Shown here in pieces: positions 40,146 to 54,846 of a stretch of 64,000 nt of DNA (positions are counted from its first letter, which is position 1; the number at the start of each line of letters is the position of its first letter). Location of the stretch: positions 558,001-622,000 of the forward strand of contig NW_024729645.1 in the NCBI RefSeq assembly GCF_018991925.1. The letters are read 5' to 3'. Made by a program: the position numbers and the translations under genes. The DNA is from Homarus americanus (Eukaryota > Arthropoda > Malacostraca > Decapoda > Nephropidae). Under the pieces are notes generated by a model, which searched no databases, had not been told where the DNA came from, and worked only from the letters and a program-made list of their open reading frames with translations.

Positions 40146-43100
40146 CAAGGAGTCTAGTGTGATGTGTTGTGTTACTAACGTGTAGTTTGTGTTTCAGATG
40201 TTGCTGATGATGGTGACAGTGGTGGTGGCGGTGGGGTCAACGGACGCTGGGGAGTTCTCTCTGTTACGCCCTCCCGTGCGTTTCTACGCCGGCGTTCACA
40301 GCCCCCAAGAGCCTCAGTCTGTCCTAGTGGAGCCTACGCTACCGCCCCCCCAGCAGATCCCCACTTCTACTTCCCCAGGGAGGAAGAACAGCAACAAGGA
40401 TGCCCCCGTCATATCCACTAACAATGTGGCGGAAGACCCGATGCCCACGCCAGCAGCACTCCGTCAGAGACCTTTTATAGGCACGCCAGGAAAATATCTT
40501 CACCCCTTCAACCGGACCGGGGCTCTCATGCATAGATTCAGACAACAGATGCAGGGAAGGAGAGCGGGGTCGAGAAGACAAGGTATGGGAGGCTTTGGCC
40601 TGGGTAACCGTCGTGTGCGTCCTGGAATGGCGAGGCTGGGGGCCGGAGGGTCATCAGTGGCTAGCCATAGGAGACGCCCTGTCGGCTCTGAGTCTCTCAC
40701 GAGTTTCAGTCAGTGGATGAACGCCCCCGGTGTCCTCCGCAACAGAGTTCCCTTGAAGAACAACGCTGACCTCTTGTCATCATCGACCTCTCAGCCAAAT
40801 GATTTTTTGTCTGGGTGGCATAATTCTTACAGCCGGAGCCAGACCAAGGCTCAAAATGCCACATCCGACGAAAGAGTTACTACAGAACTATCAGGCAAGA
40901 TTGAAGACCCGAGCAACAGCCCACAAAGACCAGCAGCCTCTCAGTCCGAGCCAGGTTATAGGAGCTCTGGTGCTGCCAAGACAACCAACAGAAAATCCAG
41001 TTTTGGTTTGTTTCCAAAACATCCTTATGCTACTGCTCAGACGCCTCAAGCAAACGTCCCTTCTGTGCACGATATGACCAGTTTGCACTTTAAGAAAACT
41101 CATAACTCCTCTTCCTCCGGAGCTCCTAATATGCAAACTGAAATATTGAAGGAAAAGAGAACAAGGTTTTCAGAGAGGCCGATCACGAGGCAAACAGGAG
41201 CTACTTCGTTCACGAGGGACACCACCAGGACGACAACAACTACGACAACAACAACAACAAAAACACCAACAACACCTTTACCAATCAGATACTCAGCCAC
41301 GAAGGCGCCTCCACACGGGAAGGACATTCTCGCCTCCATACAGAGCATCTTCGAGGCTGCTAAGACGGATGAGCGAGAACTCTCCTCGATGAAAAACATC
41401 AACCATGGTAACACCTCACCCCAGCCACTGGATATTTTCTCAGGTATCTCACCCTCTTACGGCTTTGTGCCCAGTAACAACGACGTGCAGTCAGTACTTA
41501 GTCGTCTAAACACAGACACTCTCGTTTCGCAAATCCAAACTCCTCATTCTATTCCACAAGTTCCTGCAAATCCCAGTGTCTTGATTACCAGCCAGAGACC
41601 TAATACTCCCGATCTAGAATCACAGGCTAGTGAAGCTATAACCAACATCCTCATGCCGCAGCGGCCTACTTCAGGAGACAGTTTGATGCTTCATGTGGGT
41701 CACTCAATCCCTGTCCAGGCACAGCAGACATGGAGGCCCGAACACCGAGCAGGCAGCGAAGGAGATATCATTCTCGATGAAGGACCTATGAACGACGTCA
41801 TAGTTGGGAGTCCAGCTACTTTAATCCAGGCACCGCCGAACAAAGCCCCTGTGGTGGTGACATCAACTCCTGCATCTCAGAACCAGTTCGGGAACCCTGT
41901 CCACTTCCGAAACACTGAAGAACCTACAACACAACACTCTATAGTGATGTCTCCCTCGTCGGAGTTGCACCCTGACGAATTAGGTCCTCTCTTAGACTTC
42001 ATCAACTCCAAGTACAAACCTCACCAGATCAACACCGTGCCCTCCTCTGTGACGAGTCTCCAGTCTATGATCAACGCTGGCAGGATACCGGAAGTGTTCA
42101 AGAGAGAGCACGTGATGGATGTCATTCGTGACGACCGTCTGAGATATCGACCACAACCTGTAAACAGGAATGGAGAACCATGGAGGAACATGGCAGTGGA
42201 AAGGACTCGTACACATCCAGAGGTGAAGAATGAACTCAGCAACGGTGGACAGTTCGTAGCCTTGTCGAGTATAGCCTTACTTGTAGCCTTCTGTGGGTAC
42301 TTCCTATATGCAGGATCAGGAGCTACCAAGGAGGCCAGGAAGGTCCTCCACCCACTCAAAGTCGCGGTGGATGAGGCTAGAAACGGTCTCCATCTTCTCT
42401 TGCGGGGACTTGATGAGTACGAAGATCACTTGATTAAAGAAGAAGAAATAGAGAATGAACACTTAGAACCTCCGCACATTGAGAAGAACAACACGACCCA
42501 GAGTGACATTCCTACCATCCTGAAGAAGATGTGGAACTCTGTGGTCCCTGCTGAGGTGCGCATCACCAGCGGCACGGTGAAGCACGCCACGGGGGGCTAC
42601 CAGCCGGTGGATGCCTCCTCTCTTATTCGAGGCAACAAGTCACGAAGAATAAATAATTCTGGATCTCGACAACCTCACGCTATAGAAGCCTTCCCCAGCC
42701 ACAAGACCAAAGAGAATCATTATGATCCTTTACACAAGAACAATACGAGTTACAATGAGACTGTAGCACGACCTGCCATAGGTCTCGCCTCCGTTGCTAA
42801 TTCTTTCCTAAATTCTTTGATAAACACCAAAGCTGTGGAGAACATTATCTCACAGCTGAAATCTTTTCCTGTAACCATCGAGAAGGACAACAATCCTCTG
42901 ATCAAACCACAAGAAGACATTCAAGAATTAAACCCACAAAAGAGAGATGATGAACCGATTCCTGAGCTCAAAGATGATCTAAAATCCGCAAACCATGACC
43001 TCGTGAGCCAAGATAACTCCCAGGAGTTCGAGAAAGTTGATTCGACCACAAACAACCCCGAAGAACTGGATTATCTAACAACAGAAGAATCTTTGGGGCA

Positions 43101-43299
43101 AGAAAGCCTCCTCATAACCTTCGCTGGCACAGGACTTCGGCAGAAGGGTCTGCGTGAGGTAACGACGGAACAGGTGCCGACGTCAGCCAGCAAGAGATTC
43201 ATTGTTAACAACCGCATGCACATCCGCCATGACCCAGAGACCGACCCCCCACGCACCTCCGTCTTCGTCAACAACGTGCCTTTAAAGCCTGCGTCTTAA
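37478..43299 (+). CDS. Gene C: large Ser/Pro/Thr-rich type I membrane protein
   Basis: The first coding exon is ATG GTG (37478-37483) before donor GTAAGT. A phase-0 intron of 2.7 kb leads to a single exon 40198-43299 after TTTGTGTTTCAG. The product has 1035 residues. The signal peptide is MVMLLMMVTVVVAVGSTDA with likely cleavage before GEFS. The ectodomain (about 20-685) is rich in Ser, Pro, Thr, Gln and Asn, has an Arg/Gly-rich block (about residues 115-165) and a Thr run at about 41232-41280, so it may be O-glycosylated. One helix (VALSSIALLVAFCGYFLYAG, about 688-708) is followed by a tail of about 325 mostly hydrophilic residues, much longer than in the neighbours. No known domain. Long open frame, sensible composition and good splice sites make the coding call firm; alternative first exons are possible. 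Confidence 0.82.
37526..38448. repeat. Microsatellites in gene C intron 1: (AAC/AAT)n, (AC)n, (TCTA)n, (CT)n
   Basis: The AAT-type run lies at 37526-37650, starting about 40 bp after the donor. (AC)n lies at 38243-38294, (TCTA)n at 38311-38352 and (CT)n at 38401-38448. Confidence 0.95.
37906..38022. mobile_element. 117-bp TIR element or foldback in gene C intron
   Basis: CTTATGTTCTGAAACCCATG... at 37906-37933 and its reverse complement at 37995-38022 match over 28 bp with one difference, around a 61-bp centre. Size and structure fit a MITE. No coding capacity; no second copy was noticed in the window. Confidence 0.7.
38926..39015. repeat. 45-bp perfect tandem duplication
   Basis: GTTATCTGAGCTTGATTAGC plus 25 further bases, ending CCACGTCACAT, occurs twice with period 45. 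Each copy ends in a CRE half-site, and a full TGACGTCA follows at 39036-39043, all inside intron 1 of gene C. Confidence 0.9.
40106..40144. repeat. (GT)n before gene C exon 2
   Basis: An uninterrupted GT run of about 19 units ending some 50 bp before the acceptor. A smaller (CT)n lies at 39680-39708. Confidence 0.95.
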
Positions 43300-45160
<1,861 letters not shown>

Positions 45161-45169
45161 CAATACCCA

Positions 45170-46982
45170 TCTCATCCCCACTACACCCTCAAGGAGCCAC
45201 AACAAACACCTCACTACACCCTCAAGGAGCCACAACAAACACCCCACTACACCCTCAAGAAGCCACAAAAAACACCCCACTACACCCTCAAGGAGCCACA
45301 ACAAAAACCCCACTACACCCTCAAAGGAGCCACAAATAAACACCCCACTACACCTCAAGGAGCCACAACAAACACCCCACTACACCCTCAAGGAGCACAC
45401 AACAACACCCCACTACACCTCAAGGAGCCACAACAACACCCCACTACACCCCTCAAGGAGCCACAACAAACACCCCACTACACCCTCGAAGCCACAAAAA
45501 CACCCCACTACACCCTCAAGGAGCCACAACAAACACCCACACACCTCGAGGAGCCACAACAAACACCCCACTACACCCTCAAGGAGCCACAACAACACCC
45601 CACACAAGGAGCCACAAACAAACACCCCACTACACCCTCAAGGAGCCACAACAAACACCCCACTACACCTCAAGAAGCCACAAACTCCACTACACCCTCG
45701 AGGAGCCACAACAAACACCCACTACACCCTCAAGGAGCCACAACAAACACTCCACTACACCCTCAAGAAGCCACAAAACACCCCACTACACCCTCAAGGA
45801 GCACAACAAACACTCCACTACACCCTCAAGGAGCCACAACAAACACTCCACTACACCCTCAAGGAGCCACAACAAACACTCCACTACACCCCTCAAGAAG
45901 CCACAAAAACACTCCACTACACCCTCAAGGAGCCACAACAAACACTCCACTACACCCCTCAAGGAGCCAACAAACACTCCACTACACCTCAAGAAGCACA
46001 ACAACACCCCACTACCCTCAAGGAGCCACAACAAACACCTCACTACACCCTCAAGAGCCACAGCAAACACCCCACACACCTCGGGAGCAAACACACCCCA
46101 CTACACCTCAAGGAGCCACAACAAACACCCCACTACACCTCAAGAACACAAACACCCCTACACCTCAAGAGCCACAAAACACCCACTACACCCTCAAAGA
46201 GCCACAAAAACACCCCACTACACCTCAAGGAGCCACAACAAACACCCCACTACACCCTCAAGGAGCCACAACAAACACCCACTACACCCTCAAGAAGCCA
46301 CAAAAACACCCCACTACACCCTCAAGGAGCCACAGCAAACACCCCACTACACCCTCGAGGGACACAACAAACACCCCACTACACCCCTCAAGGAGCCTAA
46401 CAAACACCCCACTCACACCCCTCAAGAAGCCACAAAACACCCCACTACACCCTCAAGGAGCCACAACAAACACCCCACTACACCCTCGAGGAGCCACAAC
46501 AAACACCCTACTACACCTCAAGGAGCCACAACAAACACCCCACTACACCCTCAAGGAGCCACAACAAACACCCCACTACACCCTCGAGGAGCCACAACAA
46601 ACACCCCCTACACCCTCAAGGAGCCACAACAAACACTCCCTACACCCTCAAGGAGCCACAACAAACACCCCACTACACCCTCAAGGAGCCACAATGAACA
46701 CCCCACTACACCTCAAGGAGCACCCTCAAGGAGCCACAACAACACCCCACTACACCCTCAAGGAGCCACAACAAACACCAACACTACACCTACTACACCC
46801 TCAAGGAGCCACAACAAACACCCCACTACACCTCAAGGAGCTACAACAAACACCCCACTACACCCTCAAGGAGCCACAACAAACACCCCACTACACCCTC
46901 AAGGAGCTACAACAAACACCCCACTACACCCTCAAGGAGCTACAACAAACACCCCACTACACCCTCAAGGAGCCACAACACC
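45170..46982. repeat. 33-bp satellite, about 55 copies
   Basis: Consensus CACCCTCAAGGAGCCACAAC followed by AAACACCCCACTA. Many copies have single-base deletions or local rearrangement. Because the unit is 33 bp, undamaged stretches read openly; the minus strand gives an 11-residue Leu/Trp/Val/Gly repeat. Frequent indels argue against a translated product. It lies between genes C and D. Confidence 0.95.
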
Positions 46983-47030
46983 TTGCACCTGTGTACCAAT
47001 GGTGATCTTTACCTCAAGTACAATGATTCT

Positions 47031-47035
<5 letters not shown>

Positions 47036-47080
<45 letters not shown>

Positions 47081-47470
47081 CGAGGTAAGAAATAGTGCTT
47101 TGGTAAAACTTGTTGTTCCTCAGTGTTCAAAGTCGATACTTCTGGAGTAGTTGTCTCTCTTCTGGGCTTCTCAGTTGTCACCACCTACCAGCACCAATCG
47201 TTCACCTCCACAGACTGTAATACTTAGTTGCTGGTATATACTGACTCTTGAGTGTCTAGGGTGTTGGTGTTGTTTGGTGATGGTAGAGATACTTAAAGTT
47301 ATTTGAAGGTTCTCTGAAGTGTTTGTAAACAGTGATAGTGACGCTATAATATATTACTGAGGCTCAAGAACTATGGTTGTTGAGGAGGTTCTCTGAAGTG
47401 TTTGTAAACAGTGATAGTGACGCTATAATATATTACTGAGGCTCAAGAACTATGGTTGTTGAGGAGCCGT
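47036..47470. repeat. (AC)n and a 79-bp tandem duplication
   Basis: (AC)n at 47036-47076. TTCTCTGAAGTGTTTGTAAA and the following bases to GGTTGTTGAGGAG occur twice with period 79 (47310-47468), almost without change, about 400 bp before the proposed first exon of gene D. Confidence 0.9.
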
Positions 47471-47866
47471 ACAGGACTGAGTGATTTATGTCATAAGTTG
47501 ATCTGATGAAGGGAACAACAAATCTGGCTGACTGTACGTTTGTCACTGGCCATTGGTACGCTCATCTGCTATAAGGAGAGTACAACTGGCGACTCAACGC
47601 TTTAAGACAACACCAAGAGGACTGTAGTGTATGACATCCATGACATCATCTATAAACATAACAGTCACGTGAGCTGCTCTGATGTCTCCTTCACAACAAA
47701 ACACAATGGTTGGTTTTATAGATTATTTTTGTGAGAAATATATGACATAAATTTAATAATAATCATATCATTCAACAAATAATAACTTTGAAGATTCTTA
47801 AGGTGTTAAATATACTCATTACCGATAAAGATAGACTGATAGGTGTATATTAACCATACTAACCAG

Positions 47867-50800
47867 ATGAATACTTTGACGGTGGCACTAGTGAGTATCT
47901 GTAAACACCACCCAGTGAACTATGTTGAAGAGTATATCACCTCTAAAACACTGTGAAAAAAGTATAAACGGATTGTACCATGTTAAGGGTGTCAATAAAG
48001 ATGGTGTAGACAATTTAACTCTATAGTTTACATTGTGGTATAATATGTGGTGTTGCATATTAATGTATTATACCATAAGGTCTGATGGGGATATTGTACG
48101 CTAAGAAAACATAGACACCTAATGTTAAGAATTTGTTTACTGAAAAGGAAAACGTGTGGGTTACTCTTACCTATTCTGAGTTAAAGTTTTCTATTTTAGT
48201 GAGTGAGTGAGTGAGTGAGTGATGGGGTCAGTTAGAGAGGGAGTTACACAGTAGACGTGCCAACACACTTAGCAGAGCCAGACTTACAACAAATGGTATC
48301 ACGAAATGGTGGATTCAAAGGCTAATGATTTAGGTAAAGTGATGATGAAACTTATCGAATATTATATTTATGTTAGAATGAGAGAGGAGAAGGAAGGAGG
48401 CAGAGTGGTGAGCCGCGAGCCCCAGAGTAAACCGGTTCAGCCTGGGGTGGGGTACCTAGTAGGTCTGGTTACCACTATCACGCTGCTACCCTGACCTGAG
48501 GACGTTGTTCTATAAGGTACTCCTCGCGGTACTTGTCTTAAGCCTTCAACTATGTCTAGAAGTACACGACAAGCGACAATCCAACGCCTCCTTGTCCTAA
48601 CACCCACTGTACCCTTGTGAGGAAGTTTTCCATCACAGCTACAATTGTCTTATTGAATTCGTGTCATTTCTCGCCGAATGTTAACTTTGAGTTTGTTTAA
48701 GTCACCTGGGCGCTGGGTTCTTGTATACCTCATGTGCTGTGGGCTGTGAGGGATATTCTTACTCCGCGCGTCATGATAACATCCTGCCATATAGAGTATC
48801 TTTCTCAGTCAGTCCAACACCAATCGTTTTGTCTGGTAGCATTACGTCTCCGTATTGCTGGCTAGTACTTCCTTAAAACACCTCGTGTGGTTGCCTGCTG
48901 ACCCACATATTGGAAGATTATCCTTGTTCACGTGGCCAGGAAGATGGAAATGGGCAGCATCCATGACCTGAATTGACTTCATGATTTCTAAATTCTGCTC
49001 CACTAACTTTGAAATTTTCATCTACAAAGGACAGTCGGCTTGCCATAATCTGATCAAATCTTGCCTAAAGAACCTGAGCATCTATGGATATAACTGTAGA
49101 TCTTTGTGTAACATATGCAACACACAACCTCAGCATACAGTCGGTGTGACGAATATCATGGACTTTATTGAAGGTGTAACTCGTTGAGTATTTGTGCTTG
49201 TTGTAGCAGCTTTGAGACGCCCATTCCTCTCTTTGTTGTTGTTTCTGAGGCTGACACGTTCCTCAGAGTAATGTATGGCTGGCAGTAGTGATGTATGGCT
49301 GGCAGTAGTGATGTATGGCTGGCAGTAGTGATGTATGGCTGGCAGTAGTGATGTATGGCTGGCAGTAGTGATGTATGGCTGGCAGTAGTGATGTATGGCT
49401 GGCAGTAGTGATGTATGGCTGGCAGTAGTGATGGGCTGGCAGTAGTGATGTATGGCTGGCAGTAGTGATGTATGGCTGGCAGTAGTGATGTATGGCTGTG
49501 GCAGTAGTGATGTATGGCTGGCAGTAGTGATGTATAGTAGTGATGTAGTAGTGATGCAGTAGTGATGTATGGCTGGCAGTAGTGATGTATGGCAGGCAGT
49601 AGTGATGTATGGCTGGCAGTAGTGATGTATGGCTGGCAGGTAGTGATGTATGGCTGGCAGTAGTGATGTATGGCTGGCAGTAGTGATGTATGGCTGGCAT
49701 AGTAGTAGTGATGTATGGCTGTATGGCTGGCAGTAGTGATGCATAGTGGCAGGAGTGATGTATGGCTGGCAGTAGTGATGTATGGCTGGCAGTAGTGATG
49801 TATGGCTGGCAGTAGTGATGTATGGCTGGCAGTATGTATGGCTGGCAGTAGTGATGTATGGCTGGCAGTAGTGATGTATGGCTGGCAGTAGTGATGTATG
49901 GCTGGCAGTAGTGATGTATGGCTGGCAGTAGTGATGTATGGCTGGCAGTAGTGATGTATGGCTGGCAGTAGTGATGTATGGCTGGCAGTATTGTGTGATG
50001 TGATGAAGTAGTGTTGTGAGTGTGTGTACGTTTGTATGCACGTTGTTCCCTCCTCAGAGAGTTGCCTTGTTCATTATACACCTTCACCAGTTCTGGTCTC
50101 TACTCAGGAGTGAACTGTGATGTAGTTATCTAAGCTGAAAGTAAAATTATTGTCTTTAAAAACAATGATAAATCACTTATGAAACTTAATGTCCAAACAA
50201 CAACTTTTAAAACTTGTGAAGGATTTTTCTATGACCACCCTGTATAACTCTCAAGAATCATTCCCTCATAACTACCCGTCTCTTTATATTTCAGGATGGA
50301 GAACACATATTTATCTCAATAACATTCCTTAAATACTTTTTGAATTACTTCTTTTTGTATTTTAGAAAGTGTGGTTGATGTTGGGTGTGGTGGTTCTCGT
50401 AGGCGTGGGTAGGAGTGAGGGATCCCTGGAGGCGTGGGGACAGGGACAAGATTTACCACAGGAAGCTCAGGACTCCGCTACCTCAGGCTTCAGTATCTCA
50501 CCGGGAACTGTTCATCAGGATGTTCACTCTAGCGTCTCCCCTGACGTTTCCTCCTACAGTAGTACAAACCTCCAAACCTCCTCCTACTACACCGACCTCA
50601 CAGAACCCCTCCAGAACCCCGTGAATCAGCTCGGACACAGTAGAAGAGGACGCAGCGGTTCTGGGTATTAATGTGTTCCGTCTGGTTTATGTCAGTGAGA
50701 TTTTATATTTTATTGTTGGTCAAGTTTGTTGGTGAGTGTTATTTAAGGGGGGATCAGGGGCGGTCCTATGACACTTCATCCATTCTCTCGGTAATAACTC

Positions 50801-51585
50801 CTATCTCGTTTTCTTCCTCAGCGGTGGCGGCAGTGGTGGCTACACTGGCGCTAATGGTGACGGCGGTGGTGGCGGCTACGGTGGCGGTGGTGGTGACGGC
50901 TACGGTGGCGGCGGTGGTGGCGGCTACACTAGCGCCAGTGGTGGCGGCGGTGGTGGGGGCTACGGTGGCGGCGGTGGCGGTTACACTAGCGCCACTGGTG
51001 GCGGCGACTAGCGCCAGTGGTGGCGGCGGTGGTGGGGACTACGGTGGCGGCGGTGATGACAGCTACGGTGGCGGCGGTGGTGGCGGCTACGGTGGCGGCG
51101 GTGGTGGCGGCTACGGTGGCGGCGGTGGTACACTGGCCAGTGGTGACAGTGGTGGTGGCGGGTGGCGGCGTGGTGGCGGCTACGGTGGCGGCGGTGGTGG
51201 CGGCTACGGTGGCGGCTACGATGGTGGCGGTCGTGGCGGCGGTGGCCTCGGCTACGGTGTTGGCGGCTACGGTGGTGGTGACGGCTACGGTGTTGGCGGC
51301 TACGGTGGTGGAGACGCCAGCATTACGAACCACTTGTACAGCGTCTTCGGTTTGATTATCTTCTCTACCTTCCTTTGCTACATCATCTACGAGTGCCTCA
51401 GAAGCCTCGGCGAGGAAGAACCTGACAACGACCTAACTCGCGCGTTCCGAGAGGATGGAAAAGACGCCTGGACTACCTTCATGCTCTTCCAAAAAGTAGC
51501 CACTGCTCTCGGAAGGTGGTCACTGCTGGAATACCTGCCTGAAGGGGTAGAAGAAGTGGTCGATGTAGCCAGGTGGTTGAAATAA
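47867..51585 (+). CDS. Gene D: Gly/Tyr-rich single-pass membrane protein (frameshift in repeat)
   Basis: Three-exon model. Exon 1, 47867-47890, encodes MNTLTVAL before a GTGAGT donor (phase 0). Exon 2, 50366-50664, follows TTTTGTATTTTAG and continues KVWLMLGVVVLVGVG, giving a signal peptide cleaved near SEG, then a Ser/Gln/Asn-rich linker. The donor GG|GTATTA (phase 2) joins exon 3 at 50822 in frame with a Gly-rich repeat (GGSGGYTGANGDGG; units of GGC/GGT with TAC). At 51005-51011 the Gly frame hits TAG; a 5-bp loss relative to the neighbouring unit explains it, and the next frame carries the repeat on, so the three exons are one nucleotide out overall. The helix VFGLIIFSTFLCYIIYECL (51340-51396) and the tail motif RWSLLEYLP end the protein at 51585. 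A possible AATAAA lies at 52044. Exon 1 is the least certain part. Confidence 0.65.
48300..49255. other. Gene D intron 1, unique part
   Basis: No additional exon is supported. The 62-codon ORF at 48306-48494 ends in a hydrophobic stretch but lacks splice or start support. GAGT repeats lie near 48200-48222. Confidence 0.4.
49260..49990. repeat. 20-bp satellite in gene D intron 1, about 36 copies
   Basis: Unit TGATGTATGGCTGGCAGTAG, mostly identical copies with local deletions around 49520-49560 and 49690-49760. It is contiguous with no spacers, so it is not CRISPR-like. The long minus-strand frames (HTSLLPAIHHYCQPYITTAS type) are repeat artefacts. Confidence 0.95.
50822..51320 (+). repeat. GC-rich Gly/Tyr coding repeat of gene D
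   Basis: Tandem GGTGGCGGCGGTGGTGGCGG-TAC type units encode GGGGGGGY blocks. GC content is far above the flanks. Unit boundaries shift by 3 or 6 bp, except the 5-bp change near 51006 that breaks the frame. Confidence 0.85.
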
Positions 51586-51589
51586 GGTA

Positions 51590-52730
51590 GGGATGCCTGT
51601 CTGGTGAATCAAATGAGCATACCTGTTGGTTACCTGCCACATACCTGATTATAGATACCCATAGTATTATACGTTATTAATTTTCTCCTAATTATACTCT
51701 CGGTTGTAAGTTTGTTTCCATTTTAGTTCCATATTGTGAGTTTTATCTTTAGTGTTACAGAATCTGCCTCACAAGTCCACAAAGGAGAACGATTGACTTA
51801 CGAGCATTTGAGAATCTGGATCCTGGTGTATAATGTTGAAGGAATATAAGTTAGATGTGAATAATAACTGTCCTTACTCCTCTCTCAATATGTCAGTGAC
51901 GTAATCGAGACCACTAAATCCGAGGCTAAGGCCGAAATCGAGATCTTTTGGAGACCGAGACCAAGATATAGGAAGGGGGGGGGGGGGAGCTACTCATCAT
52001 GTGACTAATGAGTTCCACCGTGTTACCTCACCCCAGGTAAAACAATAAACCAGCAACTGACTACAGTAAGGATAAGTGAAGGTATATTCTTTTATATTTT
52101 TGTAACCATACTACTGTAATGACATCAGTGCTCATTATCTATTGGGGTGGTTAAACTTCAGGTGAATTAAGCTTAGGTGTGAATCTTCAGGTAGAGCATT
52201 TGTGAGGTTAATCTTCAGGTAATCTGTGTTTATTTATGTTTGCGTGTAAACCCAATTTTACGTGTGTGTGTTTTTTTTCTAGTAAATATATTTATGGAAG
52301 CTTAGTAGTGTTATGTGTGTATAAAAAAGGTATATAATATGTATATGTTTTTAATTCCATGATATAAATATTATCAATTACATATGTAGGTTTTGTTTCT
52401 TCCTAATGTCTTATTGTTATAATCTACTAAATAAGGATCGTTCATTACATCCAGGTACTTTATATCTTTAACCTTAAACACGAGACCCAAGAATAAATAA
52501 ATAAATTGTGGTCTCGAAAGGTACCGTGCAAAATCCTAGATCACAGATAGGCCGAGATCGAGATCGAGACCTGGAATAATAATCTCGAGACCTACATCAC
52601 TGATATGTAATAGAAAAAAGGTATGACTGTGAAATAGATATATAACTTGTATGTATTTCTTTTGTCTAAACTTCTTATTGGTGAGAGACGATCATGGAGA
52701 TATTCATAATATATAAAAATGAATAACTTC
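51590..52730. other. 3' flank of gene D and intergenic DNA
   Basis: G run at 51976-51988. 52144-52165 carries the TIR-like motif GGGTGGTTAAACTTCAGGTG also seen near 16 kb and 53.8 kb. 51911-51960 and 52550-52590 share GAGATCGAGACC-type sequence, possibly two ends of a decayed repeat. No gene recognised. Confidence 0.4.
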
Positions 52731-52733
52731 ATA

Positions 52734-52922
<189 letters not shown>

Positions 52923-53488
52923 GGAGCCTCGCACAGTCTCTCGCTCACTCTACTGTACCATCACCACCAAGCAGGCTCTATCCTCTCACCTGTTCGTCCA
53001 GGTAGGTAACACGACCATAGTACCACCAGAGTCGTAGCACTAATCACACTCCACACCAGCCCTCCTGAACTTCACTGAGGACCACTCTTTTTTTTTTTGT
53101 ATCTTCTGCCACAAACACAAGATATCATAGGTGGTGGTGCATGGAGGAACAGTCATTTAGACCAAAAAGTAAAGAAGAAGTATCAAAAAAGACATTCGTG
53201 TTCCCCAAATTGTTACTTGAAAATATTGTACAGGAAGCCTCATCTAGTAAGCCCTGATTTTGCTTGGGTGTCCAGAGTAAGTGCTAAGTGACCTGAACTA
53301 AAACAACTTATCATCTCGAAGTTCTTGTAAATTATAAGTGACAATTAAGTGTTTGGAGTTTGATCTCTAGTGAAAAGAAAAAAAAGGAAACGTGGACAGA
53401 TTCCCTACGTGTACTATTGGGCATCTAACTGGTTGGTGAAGATAACGGGACCTCTTAGTGCATAAGCGGCAGAAGCGTGTGTAGGCTG

Positions 53489-53531
53489 TGACGTCACTCA
53501 TACGTCATACCAATTTAATGACGTTTAAATA
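53489..53531 (+). promoter_or_regulatory. Putative promoter elements of gene E
   Basis: A perfect CRE palindrome TGACGTCA (53489-53496), a near match TACGTCAT (53501-53508) and TTTAAATA (53524-53531) lie 40-82 bp before the start codon of gene E. Spacing fits a short TATA-type arthropod promoter. Inference only. Confidence 0.4.
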
Positions 53532-53570
53532 GACATAAATTCATCCCTTCGACGTTAATTGAAAATATTA

Positions 53571-54769
53571 ATGGTAAGTATCTAGACCAGAAAGTTATTA
53601 TTAGAGAGAGAGACATAGACAATCACGTAAAGATTAACCTAACCTAACCTAACCTAACCTAACCTAACCTAACCTAACCTAACCTAACCTAACCTAACCT
53701 AATACCAACCAAATTTAATCTAACGTAATCCAAGTCCTTCACCCAAGTAGCGTTAGGGTGTTTTAATCTTCAAGTGATAAGAGTTACCTTCTTTACATTA
53801 CGGTATGATTAAGGGAGTAGAGGTAACTTAATGTCTCAGGTTAGAGGATTCTGTATGTGTGTGTGTGTACTTAATAAACTAATTACGCCTTAAAATACCT
53901 TATAGTAGTTGAAGAGCATTAATAACATCATAACGCCTGGAGGATCAGTAGTAAGAATCAGAGAAAACGATGAAAAATAAAAGCAATTTAATGGGTAACT
54001 AAAATAAACGTAGCTGCTGCCCTCTTATCAGCTTATACAAGGAGTTCGGGCAGTTGGTCTATTCAGTGTTAGTACAGAAGGTAACCGAGAACTAGGAATT
54101 AATGGTAATAAATTCTACGTTATTGCAGATAATGTGGTTCGTGCTAATGGGCGTGGTCTTGGTTGGAGGAGGCGTGGCTATAGGGAAGGAGGAGCCTCTC
54201 AAAGCGTCCCACTGGAGGCAGGTTGGACCGTATGAGCGCTTTGACCCCGCTACCTCCTCCGTCACCGCCAGCTATAACGTGCCCTACCTCGTCCTCCCGG
54301 CCACCACACTCGACAAAGATGACTTTTACGGCCTACGTCTCCAGGAAATGTTCAAGAATCACAAGATAAATCAACGTAACCAAGATGACACTGTGTCTAA
54401 CGCAAATGGCAGTGACAACAGGCACCGTCAACAGAACAACAACAATTATGACCTTCACCAACAGAACAACGGAGGGATCAACACACAATTTACTGATCAA
54501 TTCAACGGAGGAAGATTAAACGGGAGACTTGACCACAGAGGATCCAATGGAAGGTTGACTGGCGAGGTTGACAACAGGGAATCCTTCAACGGGATGATTG
54601 AGGGAGATAGAGACGTGTGGATGACCCAGGAACGAGAGCAGGGACAGTCCTGGGGCCTGGACAGGAGGGTTGGGGCCTGGGACGTCGCGGAAGGTGGCTG
54701 GGACAACAGTCGAAGTAGTGGCGACATGGGGTAAATTCAACCAGTTTGTTATTAATTTGTTCCGTATGA

Positions 54770-54846
<77 letters not shown>

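Noticed and set aside
49260..49990. CRISPR-like regular repeat
   Set aside because: Units are contiguous without unique spacers and the genome is eukaryotic.
49130..50087. Minus-strand ORFs of about 300 and 274 codons
   Set aside because: Artefacts of the 20-bp TGATGTATGGCTGGCAGTAG satellite inside gene D intron 1.
50671..50990. Start of the long ORF in the Ala/Val frame of gene D exon 3
   Set aside because: This frame of the GGC/GGT repeat gives Ala/Val strings; the splice-consistent frame is Gly/Tyr-rich up to the frameshift near 51006.
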